Part shown: positions 1 through 6,735 of the stretch, piece after piece
Layout: each line of letters begins with the position of its first letter
Numbering within the stretch: position 1 is the stretch's first letter
Assembly (NCBI GenBank): GCA_937925635.1
Contig: CALALX010000109.1
Span: 1 to 22,352, forward strand
Direction of reading: 5' to 3'
DNA from: an uncultured Caulobacter sp.
GTDB lineage: Bacteria > Pseudomonadota > Alphaproteobacteria > Caulobacterales > Caulobacteraceae
Length of the DNA stretch: 22,352 nucleotides
The notes under the pieces: model-generated
Told to the model about the DNA's origin: nothing
Database searches by the model: none
Seen by the model: the letters and a program-made list of their open reading frames with translations, nothing else
Translations under genes and position numbers: made by a program

Positions 1-116
1 TGCGCGACGTGCAAGAGGCGTTCTGCCGTTTGAGGGGGCTCTCGATGGAGGAGGGGAGCGCCCTGCTCGCGGAGAACTTCTTTCGCGTGTTTCCTGACGT
101 GACAAGGCCGGCTTGA
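1..116 (+). CDS. TatD-family metal-dependent hydrolase (C-terminal fragment)
   Basis: Only the last 37 codons are present; the reading frame starts at base 3 and ends with TGA at 114-116. The fragment ends in AENFFRVFP and a short tail, which matches the C-terminal 'xNFxRLF' end of TatD-type DNases of the amidohydrolase superfamily (3'-5' exonuclease activity in E. coli TatD). The catalytic metal ligands lie upstream of the window and cannot be checked. The stop overlaps the ATG of the next gene by one base (TGATG), so the two are probably translationally coupled. In Caulobacter-type genomes, as I recall, a tatD gene next to this metallo-hydrolase is a usual arrangement. The identification rests on a short C-terminal signature and on the neighbour. 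Confidence 0.6.
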   Translation, partial: RDVQEAFCRLRGLSMEEGSALLAENFFRVFPDVTRPA

Positions 117-928
117 TGGGGACGCTCCGCGTGACGATCTTGGGCTGCGGTTCTTCCGGCGGCGTTCCGCGCGCCGACGGCGATTGGGGCGTCTGCGATC
201 CGAACGAGCCACGGAACCGCCGTCGTCGCTGCTCTCTGCTGGTCCGCCGCAAGCGCGCCGATGGCGGGGAGGGGCCTGAGACCACCGTGCTGGTCGACAC
301 CTCGCCGGACTTCCGTGAACAGGCCATCGACGCCCGCATCGGTCGGCTGGACGGCATCCTGTTCAGCCACGATCACGCCGACCAGAGCCACGGCATCGAC
401 GATGTCCGCGCCTTCTTCATCCGCCAGCGCGCCCGGATCGACGCCTGGATGGACGCGGAGACCCGCGCCAGCCTGACCCGCAAGTTCGACTACATCTTCG
501 AGAGTCAGGGCGGCTATCCGGCCATCCTCGAGGCGCACGACCTGCCGCCGCACGGCGAGCCGTGGCGCATCGACGGGCCGTCAGGGCCGATCCCGATCAG
601 CAGCTTCGACATGGAACACGGCGCCATCCGCTGCGTCGGCTTCCGGTTCGGCAGCGTCGCCTACTCGCCCGACGTCAACGGCCTGCCCGCCGCCGCCTGG
701 GAGGCGCTGGACGGCGTCGACACCTGGATCGTCGACGCCCTGCGCCACACGCCGCATCCGACCCACGCCCATCTGGAGCAGACGCTGCAGTGGGTGCGCC
801 GGGCGAAGCCACGCCGCACCATCCTGACGAACATGCATATCGACATGGATTTCAACGCCTTGCGGGCCTCGCTCCCACCCGGCGTGGAGCCTGCCTATGA
901 TGGCCTGACGCTGGAGGTCGGGCTGTGA
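116..928 (+). CDS. PhnP-like MBL-fold metallo-hydrolase
   Basis: The 270-residue protein is a metallo-beta-lactamase-fold hydrolase of the PhnP / cyclic-phosphodiesterase type. It starts with VTILGCGSSGGVP (residues 6-18), the usual N-terminal strand and glycine turn of this family. The metal motif is HDHADQ at 85-90 followed by HGIDD; later candidate ligands are SPD (184-186), the HTPHPTHAH stretch (211-219) and NMH (239-241). The sixth position of the HxHxDH motif is Gln rather than His. The ATG at 116 is preferred to the TTG at 113 because it overlaps the upstream stop as TGATG. Its own stop overlaps the next start (GTGA). The substrate is unknown; PhnP relatives cut cyclic phosphodiesters, and the tatD neighbour suggests a nucleic-acid or nucleotide role (inference). 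Confidence 0.85.
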   Translation: MGTLRVTILGCGSSGGVPRADGDWGVCDPNEPRNRRRRCSLLVRRKRADGGEGPETTVLVDTSPDFREQAIDARIGRLDGILFSHDHADQSHGIDDVRAFFIRQRARIDAWMDAETRASLTRKFDYIFESQGGYPAILEAHDLPPHGEPWRIDGPSGPIPISSFDMEHGAIRCVGFRFGSVAYSPDVNGLPAAAWEALDGVDTWIVDALRHTPHPTHAHLEQTLQWVRRAKPRRTILTNMHIDMDFNALRASLPPGVEPAYDGLTLEVGL

Positions 929-1809
929 AGCGTGTCGCGAACATTGGGCTGGGGACCCTGCTGGTGCTGGCGGCGCTGGCCTCCTGGGGCTTCCTGGCGC
1001 TGAACCATACGGTCAACGATCCTGACGTGCCGGTGGCCAAGACGCTGCTGGTCAAGGGCGCGCCGAAGACCGTGCTCGCCGTCTGGGCGCATCCTGACGA
1101 CGAGATCACCTCCGCCGGGACCCTCGCCCGACTGGCGAAGGAGGAGGGCGCCCGCCTCGTCCTCGTCTACATGACGCGCGGGGAAGCTGCGAAGCATCTG
1201 GGCTACACCGCCGATGAGCTCGCGCGCCTGCGCCCGCCGGAGGCGCGGGCCGCCGGCAAGGCGCTCGGCGCGGCGCGTGTCGTGGTGCTGGACTATCCCG
1301 ACGGCGGCCTGCCGGCCGTCGACGCGGCGCAGGCCCAGGCCGCCATCCGCCGGATCATCGACGAGGAACGGCCCAGCGTCATCGTCAGTTTCGACGAACG
1401 CGTGGGCTTCTACGGCCATCCGGATCACGCCCAGGTCGGCCGCTGGGTGCGAGCCGTCGTCGACAACGGATTGACGAAAAAGGAGTTTCCCGTTGATCGC
1501 CTGTACCAGGCGACGCTTCCGAAGAGCATGATCAAGATCGCACTGACGCTCGTGGACGCGTTCCGCACGCGCTATCCGCGCGAACCCGGCCAGGGCCTGC
1601 CGGCGCCGGATCTGGCGATCGCGATCCCGAGCCAGGCCGCCAGCAAGCGCGCCGTCCTCGACGCGCACACGACCCAGGTGAAGATCATCGCCGACGTGCA
1701 GCCGGGCTACGACAAGCTGCCGGCCTGGCTGTACTATCGGTTGTTCGACCGTGAGTACTACGCCTTGGCCGTGGATCGGTGGGCATCGGATGGCGGGAAA
1801 GCACAATAG
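925..1809 (+). CDS. PIG-L / LmbE-family deacetylase, membrane-anchored
   Basis: The 294-residue protein begins at GTG 925, overlapping the upstream stop by four bases. Residues 5-28 form one hydrophobic segment, an uncleaved signal anchor or signal peptide, so the catalytic part probably faces the periplasm. The PIG-L zinc motif AHPDDE is at 55-60 and the second histidine motif GHPDH at 164-168; both are intact. Family members remove N-acetyl groups from sugars (GlcNAc-PI, mycothiol precursors, lincomycin-type intermediates). The actual substrate cannot be read from the sequence. It is the last gene of the tatD-MBL-PIG-L run, and the insertion sequence begins about 75 bases beyond its stop, so the reading frame is not interrupted. 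Confidence 0.85.
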   Translation: MKRVANIGLGTLLVLAALASWGFLALNHTVNDPDVPVAKTLLVKGAPKTVLAVWAHPDDEITSAGTLARLAKEEGARLVLVYMTRGEAAKHLGYTADELARLRPPEARAAGKALGAARVVVLDYPDGGLPAVDAAQAQAAIRRIIDEERPSVIVSFDERVGFYGHPDHAQVGRWVRAVVDNGLTKKEFPVDRLYQATLPKSMIKIALTLVDAFRTRYPREPGQGLPAPDLAIAIPSQAASKRAVLDAHTTQVKIIADVQPGYDKLPAWLYYRLFDREYYALAVDRWASDGGKAQ

Positions 1810-1885
1810 GACCAATTCCTTGTCCGGCTTTCCTCCCATGTCATATATTTCCGATAATATTCCTTAGGCGATATCGAGATGTAGC
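1810..1885. other. AT-rich gap between PIG-L gene and insertion sequence
   Basis: This short stretch is clearly richer in A and T than its surroundings (for example TCATATATTTCCGATAATATT around 1840-1860). It holds no open frame of note. It may be the remains of the original intergenic region into which the insertion sequence jumped. Confidence 0.5.
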
Positions 1886-1891
1886 CGCCAT

Positions 1892-1929
1892 TTAGTAATG
1901 TCACCGGCGTGCCAGTTAGAGATGGCACC
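1892..1929 (+). repeat. Left terminal repeat, doubled motif
   Basis: Two copies of a 14-base motif, TTAGTAATGTCACC (1892-1905) and TTAGAGATGGCACC (1916-1929), whose starts are 24 bases apart. The same pair occurs inverted at the right end. They probably serve as transposase binding sites. Confidence 0.75.
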
Positions 1930-1960
1930 CTCCCTCATTTTGCGTGGGAGGTCCTCCAAA

Positions 1961-3259
1961 GTGGCGTTGCACTTCATGAGCGACAAGGAGCTTAGCCGAG
2001 TCGAGATCCTGCGCGATCTGACGGCCGGACGGCTGACGGTTTCGGCGGCCAGCGAGCTGATGGGTCTGGAGCGCCGCCAGGTCCTGCGGCTGTCGAAGGC
2101 CTACCAGGAGCAAGGCGCGACGGCCCTCATCTCCAAGAAGCGCGGCCGGGCCAGTAACCGGCAAACGCCCACGGCGATCAAGGACCAGGCCCTGGAACTG
2201 ATCAAGGCGCGCTACGCCGACTTCGGTCCCACATTGGCCGCCGAGAAGCTGCGCGAGGTCCACGGCATCATCGTCGGCCGCGAGACGCTGCGGCTGTGGA
2301 TGCTCGACGCCGGCCTCTGGGCGGATCGCGTGAAGCGCCGCGGCCGGGTCTATCAGCCGCGATACCGGCGTGAGTGCGTCGGCGAGTTGGTCCAGGTCGA
2401 TGGCTCGGAGCACTGGTGGTTCGAGGATCGCGGCCCGCAATGCACCCTGCTCGTCTTCATCGACGACGCCACTAGCCGGCTGATGCACCTGCAGTTCGTC
2501 CAGTCGGAATCGACCTTCGCCTACTTCAACGCCACGCAGCGGTATCTGGAGCAGCACGGCAAGCCGGTGGCGTTCTACACCGATAAGCACGCGGTCTTCC
2601 GGGTCAACAAGCCCAGCGGCCTGCACGGCGACGGCATGACCCAGTTCGGCCGCGCCCTGAAGGCGTTGAGCATCGAGATCATCTGCGCCAACTCCAGCCA
2701 GGCCAAGGGCCGCGTCGAACGCGCCAACAAGACTCTGCAGGACCGCCTGGTGAAGGAGCTTCGGCTCGCCGGCGTCAGCACCATGGACGACGGCAACGCC
2801 TTCCTGCCGGCCTTCATGGCCGACTACAACGCCCGCTTCGCCAAGGCGCCGTTCAACGACAAGGACCTGCACCGGCCCATGCAGGCAAGAGATCGGCTGG
2901 ACGAAGCCTTCACCTGGCGCGCGGAGCGGACGCTGTCGCAGTCCCTCACCCTCCAGTACGACAACATCCTCTTCATGATCGAACCGTCGGAGTTCGCCCA
3001 GGCCGCGATCGGCCGCCGCGTCGAGATCGTGGACTTTCCCGATGGTCGGCTGGAGGTTCGCTACAAGGGCCGCAGCATGCCCTACCGCACCTTCGACAAG
3101 CTGCGCCGCGTCACCGAGACGCCCGTACTCGAGAACAAGCGCCTCGGCGGCCTGCTCACGCTGATCCGCGAGAGTCAGCAAACCCAGCCGCCGGGCATGC
3201 GGACCAGCAAGGGCCCGAAGCGGCGCGATCAGACCAGGCACATGTTCAGTGTCGGTTAA
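1961..3259 (+). CDS. ISNCY-family DDE transposase
   Basis: The 432-residue protein catalyses cut and strand transfer of the surrounding insertion sequence. An N-terminal helix-turn-helix lies at about 26-52 (TVSAASELMG...). The catalytic core of the RNase H-like fold shows all three acidic residues: D147 in VQVDGSEHWW, D208 in FYTDKHA and E253 in KGRVERANKTLQ, so the enzyme may be active. The C-terminal part (about 330-400) resembles the beta-barrel domain of this family. I place the start at GTG 1961, nine bases after GGGAGG (1946-1951). An in-frame ATG at 1976 is the main alternative; the ATG at 1898 lies inside the terminal repeat and has no ribosome site. Codon use is high-GC like the host, unlike the next gene. 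Confidence 0.88.
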   Translation: MALHFMSDKELSRVEILRDLTAGRLTVSAASELMGLERRQVLRLSKAYQEQGATALISKKRGRASNRQTPTAIKDQALELIKARYADFGPTLAAEKLREVHGIIVGRETLRLWMLDAGLWADRVKRRGRVYQPRYRRECVGELVQVDGSEHWWFEDRGPQCTLLVFIDDATSRLMHLQFVQSESTFAYFNATQRYLEQHGKPVAFYTDKHAVFRVNKPSGLHGDGMTQFGRALKALSIEIICANSSQAKGRVERANKTLQDRLVKELRLAGVSTMDDGNAFLPAFMADYNARFAKAPFNDKDLHRPMQARDRLDEAFTWRAERTLSQSLTLQYDNILFMIEPSEFAQAAIGRRVEIVDFPDGRLEVRYKGRSMPYRTFDKLRRVTETPVLENKRLGGLLTLIRESQQTQPPGMRTSKGPKRRDQTRHMFSVG

Positions 3260-3347
3260 GCGGTCGCGGGGCCAAAAGCCAACGAACCACGACCGTTGCG
3301 CACTGCCAGCGTTCATTCATGATGACGCGGCAGTTCGCAGGATGCCC

Positions 3348-3944
3348 ATGCAAATTACGTTCTTCGCCACGAACAAGGACCTTTTGCAGGTCGCACAGTG
3401 GTTTCTTGATTCACCTGGCGTAACGCTGCTTGAGGCCTATTCCCGGCCTGATCAGACCAATCGTCAGCTGAGAACCGTTGATGACGTGGCGCAATTGATC
3501 GGAGAACGTGCCTGGGGCTTTTCGGCATGGTTGGAAACAACAGGTGCTCCGCCGCGAGCCAGATGGATCGAGTTCGAGCCGAGTACTCAGCGTAAGCTTG
3601 GAGCGAAGGGGCGAACTGAACTCAATAGCCCCACGATGATCGGCATCAATCGGAACAACGATCAAAATGGATGCTTGGCTGCATCATATATGTCGTGCTG
3701 GACCGAAAAAGGTGCGCGCCAACGCTCATTCGAAGCGGAAGAACGGTTAGACAGTGTTGATTGGAAGGCCTTGCGAACCTTCACGTCATCTTTTCAACGG
3801 AAGTTGAAGAAGGCCGCGCCCGCCAAATTGCATTCTTATCCGATATTGGAGGATGCGTTCGGCAAGCTGCAGGCTGGTGACCTGCAGCTCTGGAATTTTG
3901 GAGCGCCCTGCGCTTACCCATCACCCGAGATCGCGGTTACCTAG
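3348..3944 (+). CDS. Uncharacterised passenger protein in the IS
   Basis: A 198-residue protein of unknown function between the transposase stop and the right end of the insertion sequence. Three 60-base lines that I counted run at roughly 48-55 % GC, against about 70 % in the transposase, which suggests a separate origin. It starts MQITFFATNKDLL, has an EAYSRPDQ segment near residues 29-36, and a VDWKALR segment near 137-143 followed by a basic stretch. No signal peptide, membrane helix or catalytic motif is visible. From memory it resembles a group of small uncharacterised bacterial proteins starting 'MxITFFAT' with a 'YSxPD' motif; I cannot verify this or assign a role. ATG 3348 is chosen because AGGA sits five bases upstream; ATG 3342 or a start inside the transposase end (3249) are alternatives. 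Confidence 0.7.
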   Translation: MQITFFATNKDLLQVAQWFLDSPGVTLLEAYSRPDQTNRQLRTVDDVAQLIGERAWGFSAWLETTGAPPRARWIEFEPSTQRKLGAKGRTELNSPTMIGINRNNDQNGCLAASYMSCWTEKGARQRSFEAEERLDSVDWKALRTFTSSFQRKLKKAAPAKLHSYPILEDAFGKLQAGDLQLWNFGAPCAYPSPEIAVT

Positions 3945-4053
3945 CGCCGCTTCCCCCTGCAGCTAAATCTTCCGCGGTCTGTCACGATCTCAGTGCCTCG
4001 CGCGCCTGACGGCGCACTCGGAAAACAAAGAACGAAGCTGAACGGCTGTTGCG

Positions 4054-4110
4054 GAGGGGAGCGGTCGGGCTCTGCGCGGTTGGAGGGCTCCGCGCCCGCC
4101 CGCTCCCCTC
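4054..4110. repeat. Long inverted repeat (17-base arms, 16 paired)
   Basis: The left arm is GAGGGGAGCGGTCGGGC (4054-4070) and the right arm GCCCGCCCGCTCCCCTC (4094-4110). They pair at 16 of 17 positions, and an inner CGCGG (4075-4079) can pair with CCGCG (4090-4094) by sharing the edge of the arm. It lies after the passenger gene and just inside the right IS end. It could act as a terminator shielding either side, although there is no T-run after the stem. Confidence 0.6.
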
Positions 4111-4121
4111 ACCTATCCCCT

Positions 4122-4160
4122 GGTGACATTTCTAACGGGCGCCCGGCGCGACATCTCTAA
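4122..4160 (-). repeat. Right terminal repeat, doubled motif
   Basis: On the minus strand the outer copy is TTAGAGATGTCGCG (4160-4147) and the inner copy TTAGAAATGTCACC (4135-4122), 25 bases apart. They mirror the two copies at the left end. Confidence 0.75.
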
Positions 4161-4183
4161 CCGGCGTAGACACGAGATTGACG

Positions 4184-4519
4184 ATGAAGCAGGCGCAGCG
4201 ACTCTTTCTGGCTCGTCTCGTTCACACCGCAATCTATGTCGTGATGGCCGCCAGCGCCCTGCTGATCCTGTTCGCCGGCGTCACCGGCGCGAACGGACCC
4301 TGGCTGGTCCCGGCCATCGTCCTGATCCTCGGTGAAGTCGCCGTCTTCTCAGCGTTCGGCTTCAAATGTCCGCTGACCGCGGTCGTCGCCCGCCAGGCCT
4401 CGGGCGCGACGGTGTCCGACACCTTCATGCCCGAACGCCTGACGCGCCACACGGCGCGTGTGTTCGGACCGATCATCGCCATCGGTTTCCTGCTGCTGGT
4501 CCTGCGCGCCGTGCTGTGA
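4184..4519 (+). CDS. Small three-helix membrane protein, unknown function
   Basis: This 111-residue protein has three predicted membrane segments at about 14-34, 39-60 and 93-110. A conserved-looking FKCPLTAVVARQA stretch (60-72) follows helix 2. A CPLT motif of this kind is reminiscent of small DUF2784-like membrane proteins, but I do not claim membership. ATG 4184 is preferred to an in-frame TTG at 4178. The ribosome site is weak (GAG at 4174-4176). The gene starts only about 18 bases beyond the IS right end, so its original promoter was probably displaced and transcription may now come from the IS. A terminator-like hairpin follows at 4614-4634. Confidence 0.7.
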   Translation: MKQAQRLFLARLVHTAIYVVMAASALLILFAGVTGANGPWLVPAIVLILGEVAVFSAFGFKCPLTAVVARQASGATVSDTFMPERLTRHTARVFGPIIAIGFLLLVLRAVL

Positions 4520-4610
4520 GCTGCACCGAAAGCCCATTTGCAGCGCGACGCCTTTCCGGCTAAAGCGCCGTCGATGCTCTTCGCCGCCACCAAACTGATT
4601 ACCCGCAAAC

Positions 4611-4634
4611 CGACCCGCACCAGCGGGGCGTTTT
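4611..4634 (+). terminator. Rho-independent terminator-like hairpin
   Basis: CCCGC (4614-4618), loop ACCA, GCGGG (4623-4627), then GCG and four T (4631-4634). It lies after the small membrane protein gene and before asd, where transcription is expected to stop. Confidence 0.5.
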
Positions 4635-4670
4635 CGGGTGCTCGCGTCTAGCGCAGCGACCTGAAGAGCC

Positions 4671-4690
4671 GCCCCGCCGCAGCGCGGGGC
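4671..4690. promoter_or_regulatory. Hairpin in the asd upstream region
   Basis: GCCCCGC (4671-4677) pairs perfectly with GCGGGGC (4684-4690) around a six-base loop. It lies 58 bases before the asd start. It could be a leader structure or a terminator without a T-run. I see no match to a known riboswitch or leader peptide. Confidence 0.3.
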
Positions 4691-4747
4691 AGCCAGAAGC
4701 ATCAAGGCTCAGTCCCGCGCGTCAGACCTTCCAAGGAGACGCCTGAG

Positions 4748-5794
4748 ATGACCAATCCCCCTTCGATCCCTCGACCCGCCCGCGTGGGCGTCGTCGGCGC
4801 CACCGGCCTCGTCGGCGCGATGATGCGCGAACTGCTGGCCGAGCGCGGCTTTCCCGTCGCCTCGCTGCGGCTGTTCGCGTCGTCCCGGTCGGCGGGTTCG
4901 ACCCTGCCCTGGAACGGCGGCGAGATCGTCGTCGAGGACGCCGAGACGGCCGACTACAGCGGCCTGGACGTTGTCTTCTTCTCGGCCGGCGGCTCGATCT
5001 CGAAGGCCCTGGCGCCAAAGGTCGCCGCGGCGGGCGCGATCGTCATCGACAACTCCTCGGCCTGGCGCAACGATCCGGACGTCCCGCTCGTCGTCGCGGA
5101 GGTCAATCCGGACGCCCTGCGCGTGATCCCCAAGGGCATTGTCGCCAACCCCAATTGCACGACCATGGTGGCCATGCCGGTGCTGCGGCCGCTGCACGAC
5201 GCGGCGCGCCTCAAGCGACTGGTCGCCAGCACCTACCAGGCCGTGTCCGGCGCCGGCGTCGCCGGCATCCGCATCCTCGAGGACGAAGTCCGCGCCGCCG
5301 GGAACGACCTCGCCGCCCTCGCCCGCCAAGGCGACGCGGTCGCCTTCCCGCCGGCGAACAAGTGGTCCTCGACCATGGCCTTCAACGTCAATCCGCTGAA
5401 CTACGTACTGGGTGACGATGGCTACACCGAGGAAGAGTCCAAGCTCCGCGACGAGACCCGCAAAATCCTCGACATCCCGGGCCTGCCGGTCTCCGGCACC
5501 TGCGTGCGGGTGCCGGTGTTCACCGGCCACGCCCTGTCGATCAACGCCGAGTTCGACCGGCCGATCTCGCCGGAAGCCGCGCTGGCGCTGCTTGGCGACG
5601 CGCCTGGCGTGGTCGTGACCCAGGCCCCGACTCCGCTGGACGCCACGGGCCAGGATCCGGTCTTCGTCGGCCGGGTCCGCGCCGACCCCACCGTGCCGCA
5701 CGGCCTGGCGCTATTCGTCACCGGCGACAACCTGCGCAAGGGCGCGGCCCTGAATGCGGTGCAGATCGCTGAGGTGCTGCTGCAGGGGGCTTAA
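4748..5794 (+). CDS. asd: Aspartate-semialdehyde dehydrogenase
   Basis: The 348-residue enzyme reduces aspartyl-4-phosphate to aspartate-4-semialdehyde with NADPH, the branch point to lysine/diaminopimelate, threonine and methionine. The nucleotide-binding GATGLVG turn is at 17-23. The catalytic cysteine is C137 in NPNCTT, and the substrate arginine and catalytic histidine are R254 and H261 in RVPVFTGHALS. SSAWR (103-107) and the NKWSSTMAFNV segment (204-214) also fit the family, and the length is normal. The start is fixed by AAGGAG at 4733-4738, nine bases before ATG. It stands alone between terminator-like structures, and its stop codon lies in the loop of a strong hairpin. The next gene is convergent. 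Confidence 0.96.
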   Translation: MTNPPSIPRPARVGVVGATGLVGAMMRELLAERGFPVASLRLFASSRSAGSTLPWNGGEIVVEDAETADYSGLDVVFFSAGGSISKALAPKVAAAGAIVIDNSSAWRNDPDVPLVVAEVNPDALRVIPKGIVANPNCTTMVAMPVLRPLHDAARLKRLVASTYQAVSGAGVAGIRILEDEVRAAGNDLAALARQGDAVAFPPANKWSSTMAFNVNPLNYVLGDDGYTEEESKLRDETRKILDIPGLPVSGTCVRVPVFTGHALSINAEFDRPISPEAALALLGDAPGVVVTQAPTPLDATGQDPVFVGRVRADPTVPHGLALFVTGDNLRKGAALNAVQIAEVLLQGA

Positions 5795-5802
5795 GAGCCC
5801 CC
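5785..5802. terminator. Hairpin spanning the asd stop codon
   Basis: GGGGGCT (5785-5791) and AGCCCCC (5796-5802) form a perfect 7-base-pair stem with loop TAAG; the TAA is the asd stop. It sits between convergent genes and may stop transcription from both sides, although the following bases are C-rich rather than T-rich. Confidence 0.45.
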
Positions 5803-5816
5803 TACCCCTTCCTAGC

Positions 5817-6569
5817 CTAACTCTTCTTGGCGCGCGCGGCGAAGGCGGCGATGCGGTCGCGCATGTCGGGGCCGACGCCCTCGCCGTTGTAGATCTCGTG
5901 CGCCAGTCCGGCGCCGATCGGCAGGCCGTCGGTGTGGATCAGCAACCGCTTGTTGGCCGCGTGGCTGAACGGCGAATTGGCGGCGATCTCGGCGACCAGG
6001 GCGTGAATGGCCGAGTCGAACTGGTCGTCGGCGACACAGCTGTTGGCCAGACCCATGGCTTCGGCCTCGCGGCCCGAATAGGTGCGGCAGGTGAACATCA
6101 TCTCGCGCGCCTTGTAGGTCCCGACTCGGCGCGGCAAGCGCTGGCTCAGGCCCCAGACCGGCGTCAAAGCCCAGCGGGCGTGGGTGTCGGCGAACTTCGC
6201 GTTCTCCGAGGCCAGGATGATGTCCCCGGCCAGCGCCAGCTCCAGCGCGCCGGTGTAGCAGTGGCCGTGTACGGCGCTGATCACCGGCAGCGGAAGATCA
6301 GCCAGTGTTTCAATGACATGTGACTGATAGTTCGCGCGCGGTAGCTTCTCACCGGTGGCGATGTCGCCCAGGTCGTGACCGGCTGAGAAGCAGCGCCCGG
6401 CCCCGCGCAGCACCACCGCCGCCACGCCTCCTGGCGCGGCCGCGATGGCCTTCACATGGGCCTCCAGCGCCTCGAACACCGGCACGTTCAGGGAGTTCAG
6501 CTTGTCGGGCCGGTTCAGGGTCAGGATCGCAGCCCCGCCCACGTCCTCGCGCAGCACCAGATCGCTCAT
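5817..6569 (-). CDS. Enoyl-CoA hydratase/isomerase (crotonase) family protein
   Basis: This 250-residue crotonase-fold protein acts on acyl-CoA thioesters. The oxyanion-hole segments are CFSAGHDLGD (60-69) and GHCYTGALELALAGD (102-116). Aligned with rat crotonase, the first catalytic glutamate is kept (E110), but the second (E164 in rat) is His130 in FADTHARW. It may therefore not be an ordinary 2-enoyl-CoA hydratase; an isomerase or another crotonase-family activity is possible. Start ATG 6569 has a good GGAGGA ribosome site. It is convergent with asd (22-base gap) and divergent from the Tat-exported gene. The substrate is not determinable. Confidence 0.88.
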   Translation of the reverse strand: MSDLVLREDVGGAAILTLNRPDKLNSLNVPVFEALEAHVKAIAAAPGGVAAVVLRGAGRCFSAGHDLGDIATGEKLPRANYQSHVIETLADLPLPVISAVHGHCYTGALELALAGDIILASENAKFADTHARWALTPVWGLSQRLPRRVGTYKAREMMFTCRTYSGREAEAMGLANSCVADDQFDSAIHALVAEIAANSPFSHAANKRLLIHTDGLPIGAGLAHEIYNGEGVGPDMRDRIAAFAARAKKS

Positions 6570-6735
6570 CGCCGTCCTCCTCCCCTGTGGTTGGCGCTCA
6601 CCCTAGGGGTGGATGCCGCCCGCCTCCAGCCTGTCGCAGCGGAACCCCACTTTCTGAGGGCGAAGGGCGCGTTCCCGACGATGCAGGCTCGAACCTGCGG
6701 ACGAACCCCGCGATCGACCCCGGAGGGAGCGCACC
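6570..6735. promoter_or_regulatory. Divergent intergenic region
   Basis: The region separates the minus-strand crotonase gene from the plus-strand exported protein and must hold promoters for at least one of them. A short near-palindrome CACCCTAGGGGTG lies at 6599-6611. GGAGGG at 6721-6726 serves the right-hand gene. No clear -35/-10 pair was recognised. Confidence 0.35.

Larger units (their letters stand above)
1886..4166 (+). mobile_element. ISNCY-type insertion sequence with passenger gene
   Basis: About 2.3 kb bounded by related sequences in inverted orientation. The left end reads CGCC-2 nt-TTAGTAATGTCACC (1886-1905), with a second copy TTAGAGATGGCACC at 1916-1929. The right end, read on the minus strand, is CGCC-2 nt-TTAGAGATGTCGCG (4166-4147), with a second copy TTAGAAATGTCACC at 4135-4122. 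Inside are a DDE transposase, a lower-GC gene of unknown function and a long inverted repeat. Exact ends and the target duplication are uncertain; the only match immediately outside is a three-base TAG, which is not convincing. Family naming rests on the transposase. Confidence 0.8.
3945..4183. other. Non-coding right part of the IS and its junction
   Basis: No convincing gene is seen here. The stretch holds the long inverted repeat at 4054-4110, the right terminal repeats (4122-4160) and about 20 bases leading to the ATG of the next gene at 4184. Confidence 0.6.

Noticed and set aside
895..1839. 314-codon minus-strand frame opposite the PIG-L gene
   Set aside because: It is antisense to a gene with intact zinc motifs and looks like a high-GC shadow frame.
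1898..1960. ATG 1898 as transposase start
   Set aside because: It lies within the left terminal repeat and has no ribosome site. GTG 1961 follows GGGAGG at good distance.
1882..4169. TAG just outside both IS ends as a target-site duplication
   Set aside because: Only three bases match, which is expected by chance, and the exact ends are not certain.
6682..6704. tRNA T-arm-like GCAGGTTCGAGCCTGC on the minus strand
   Set aside because: The loop is one base too short, and no acceptor, D or anticodon arms can be formed around it.
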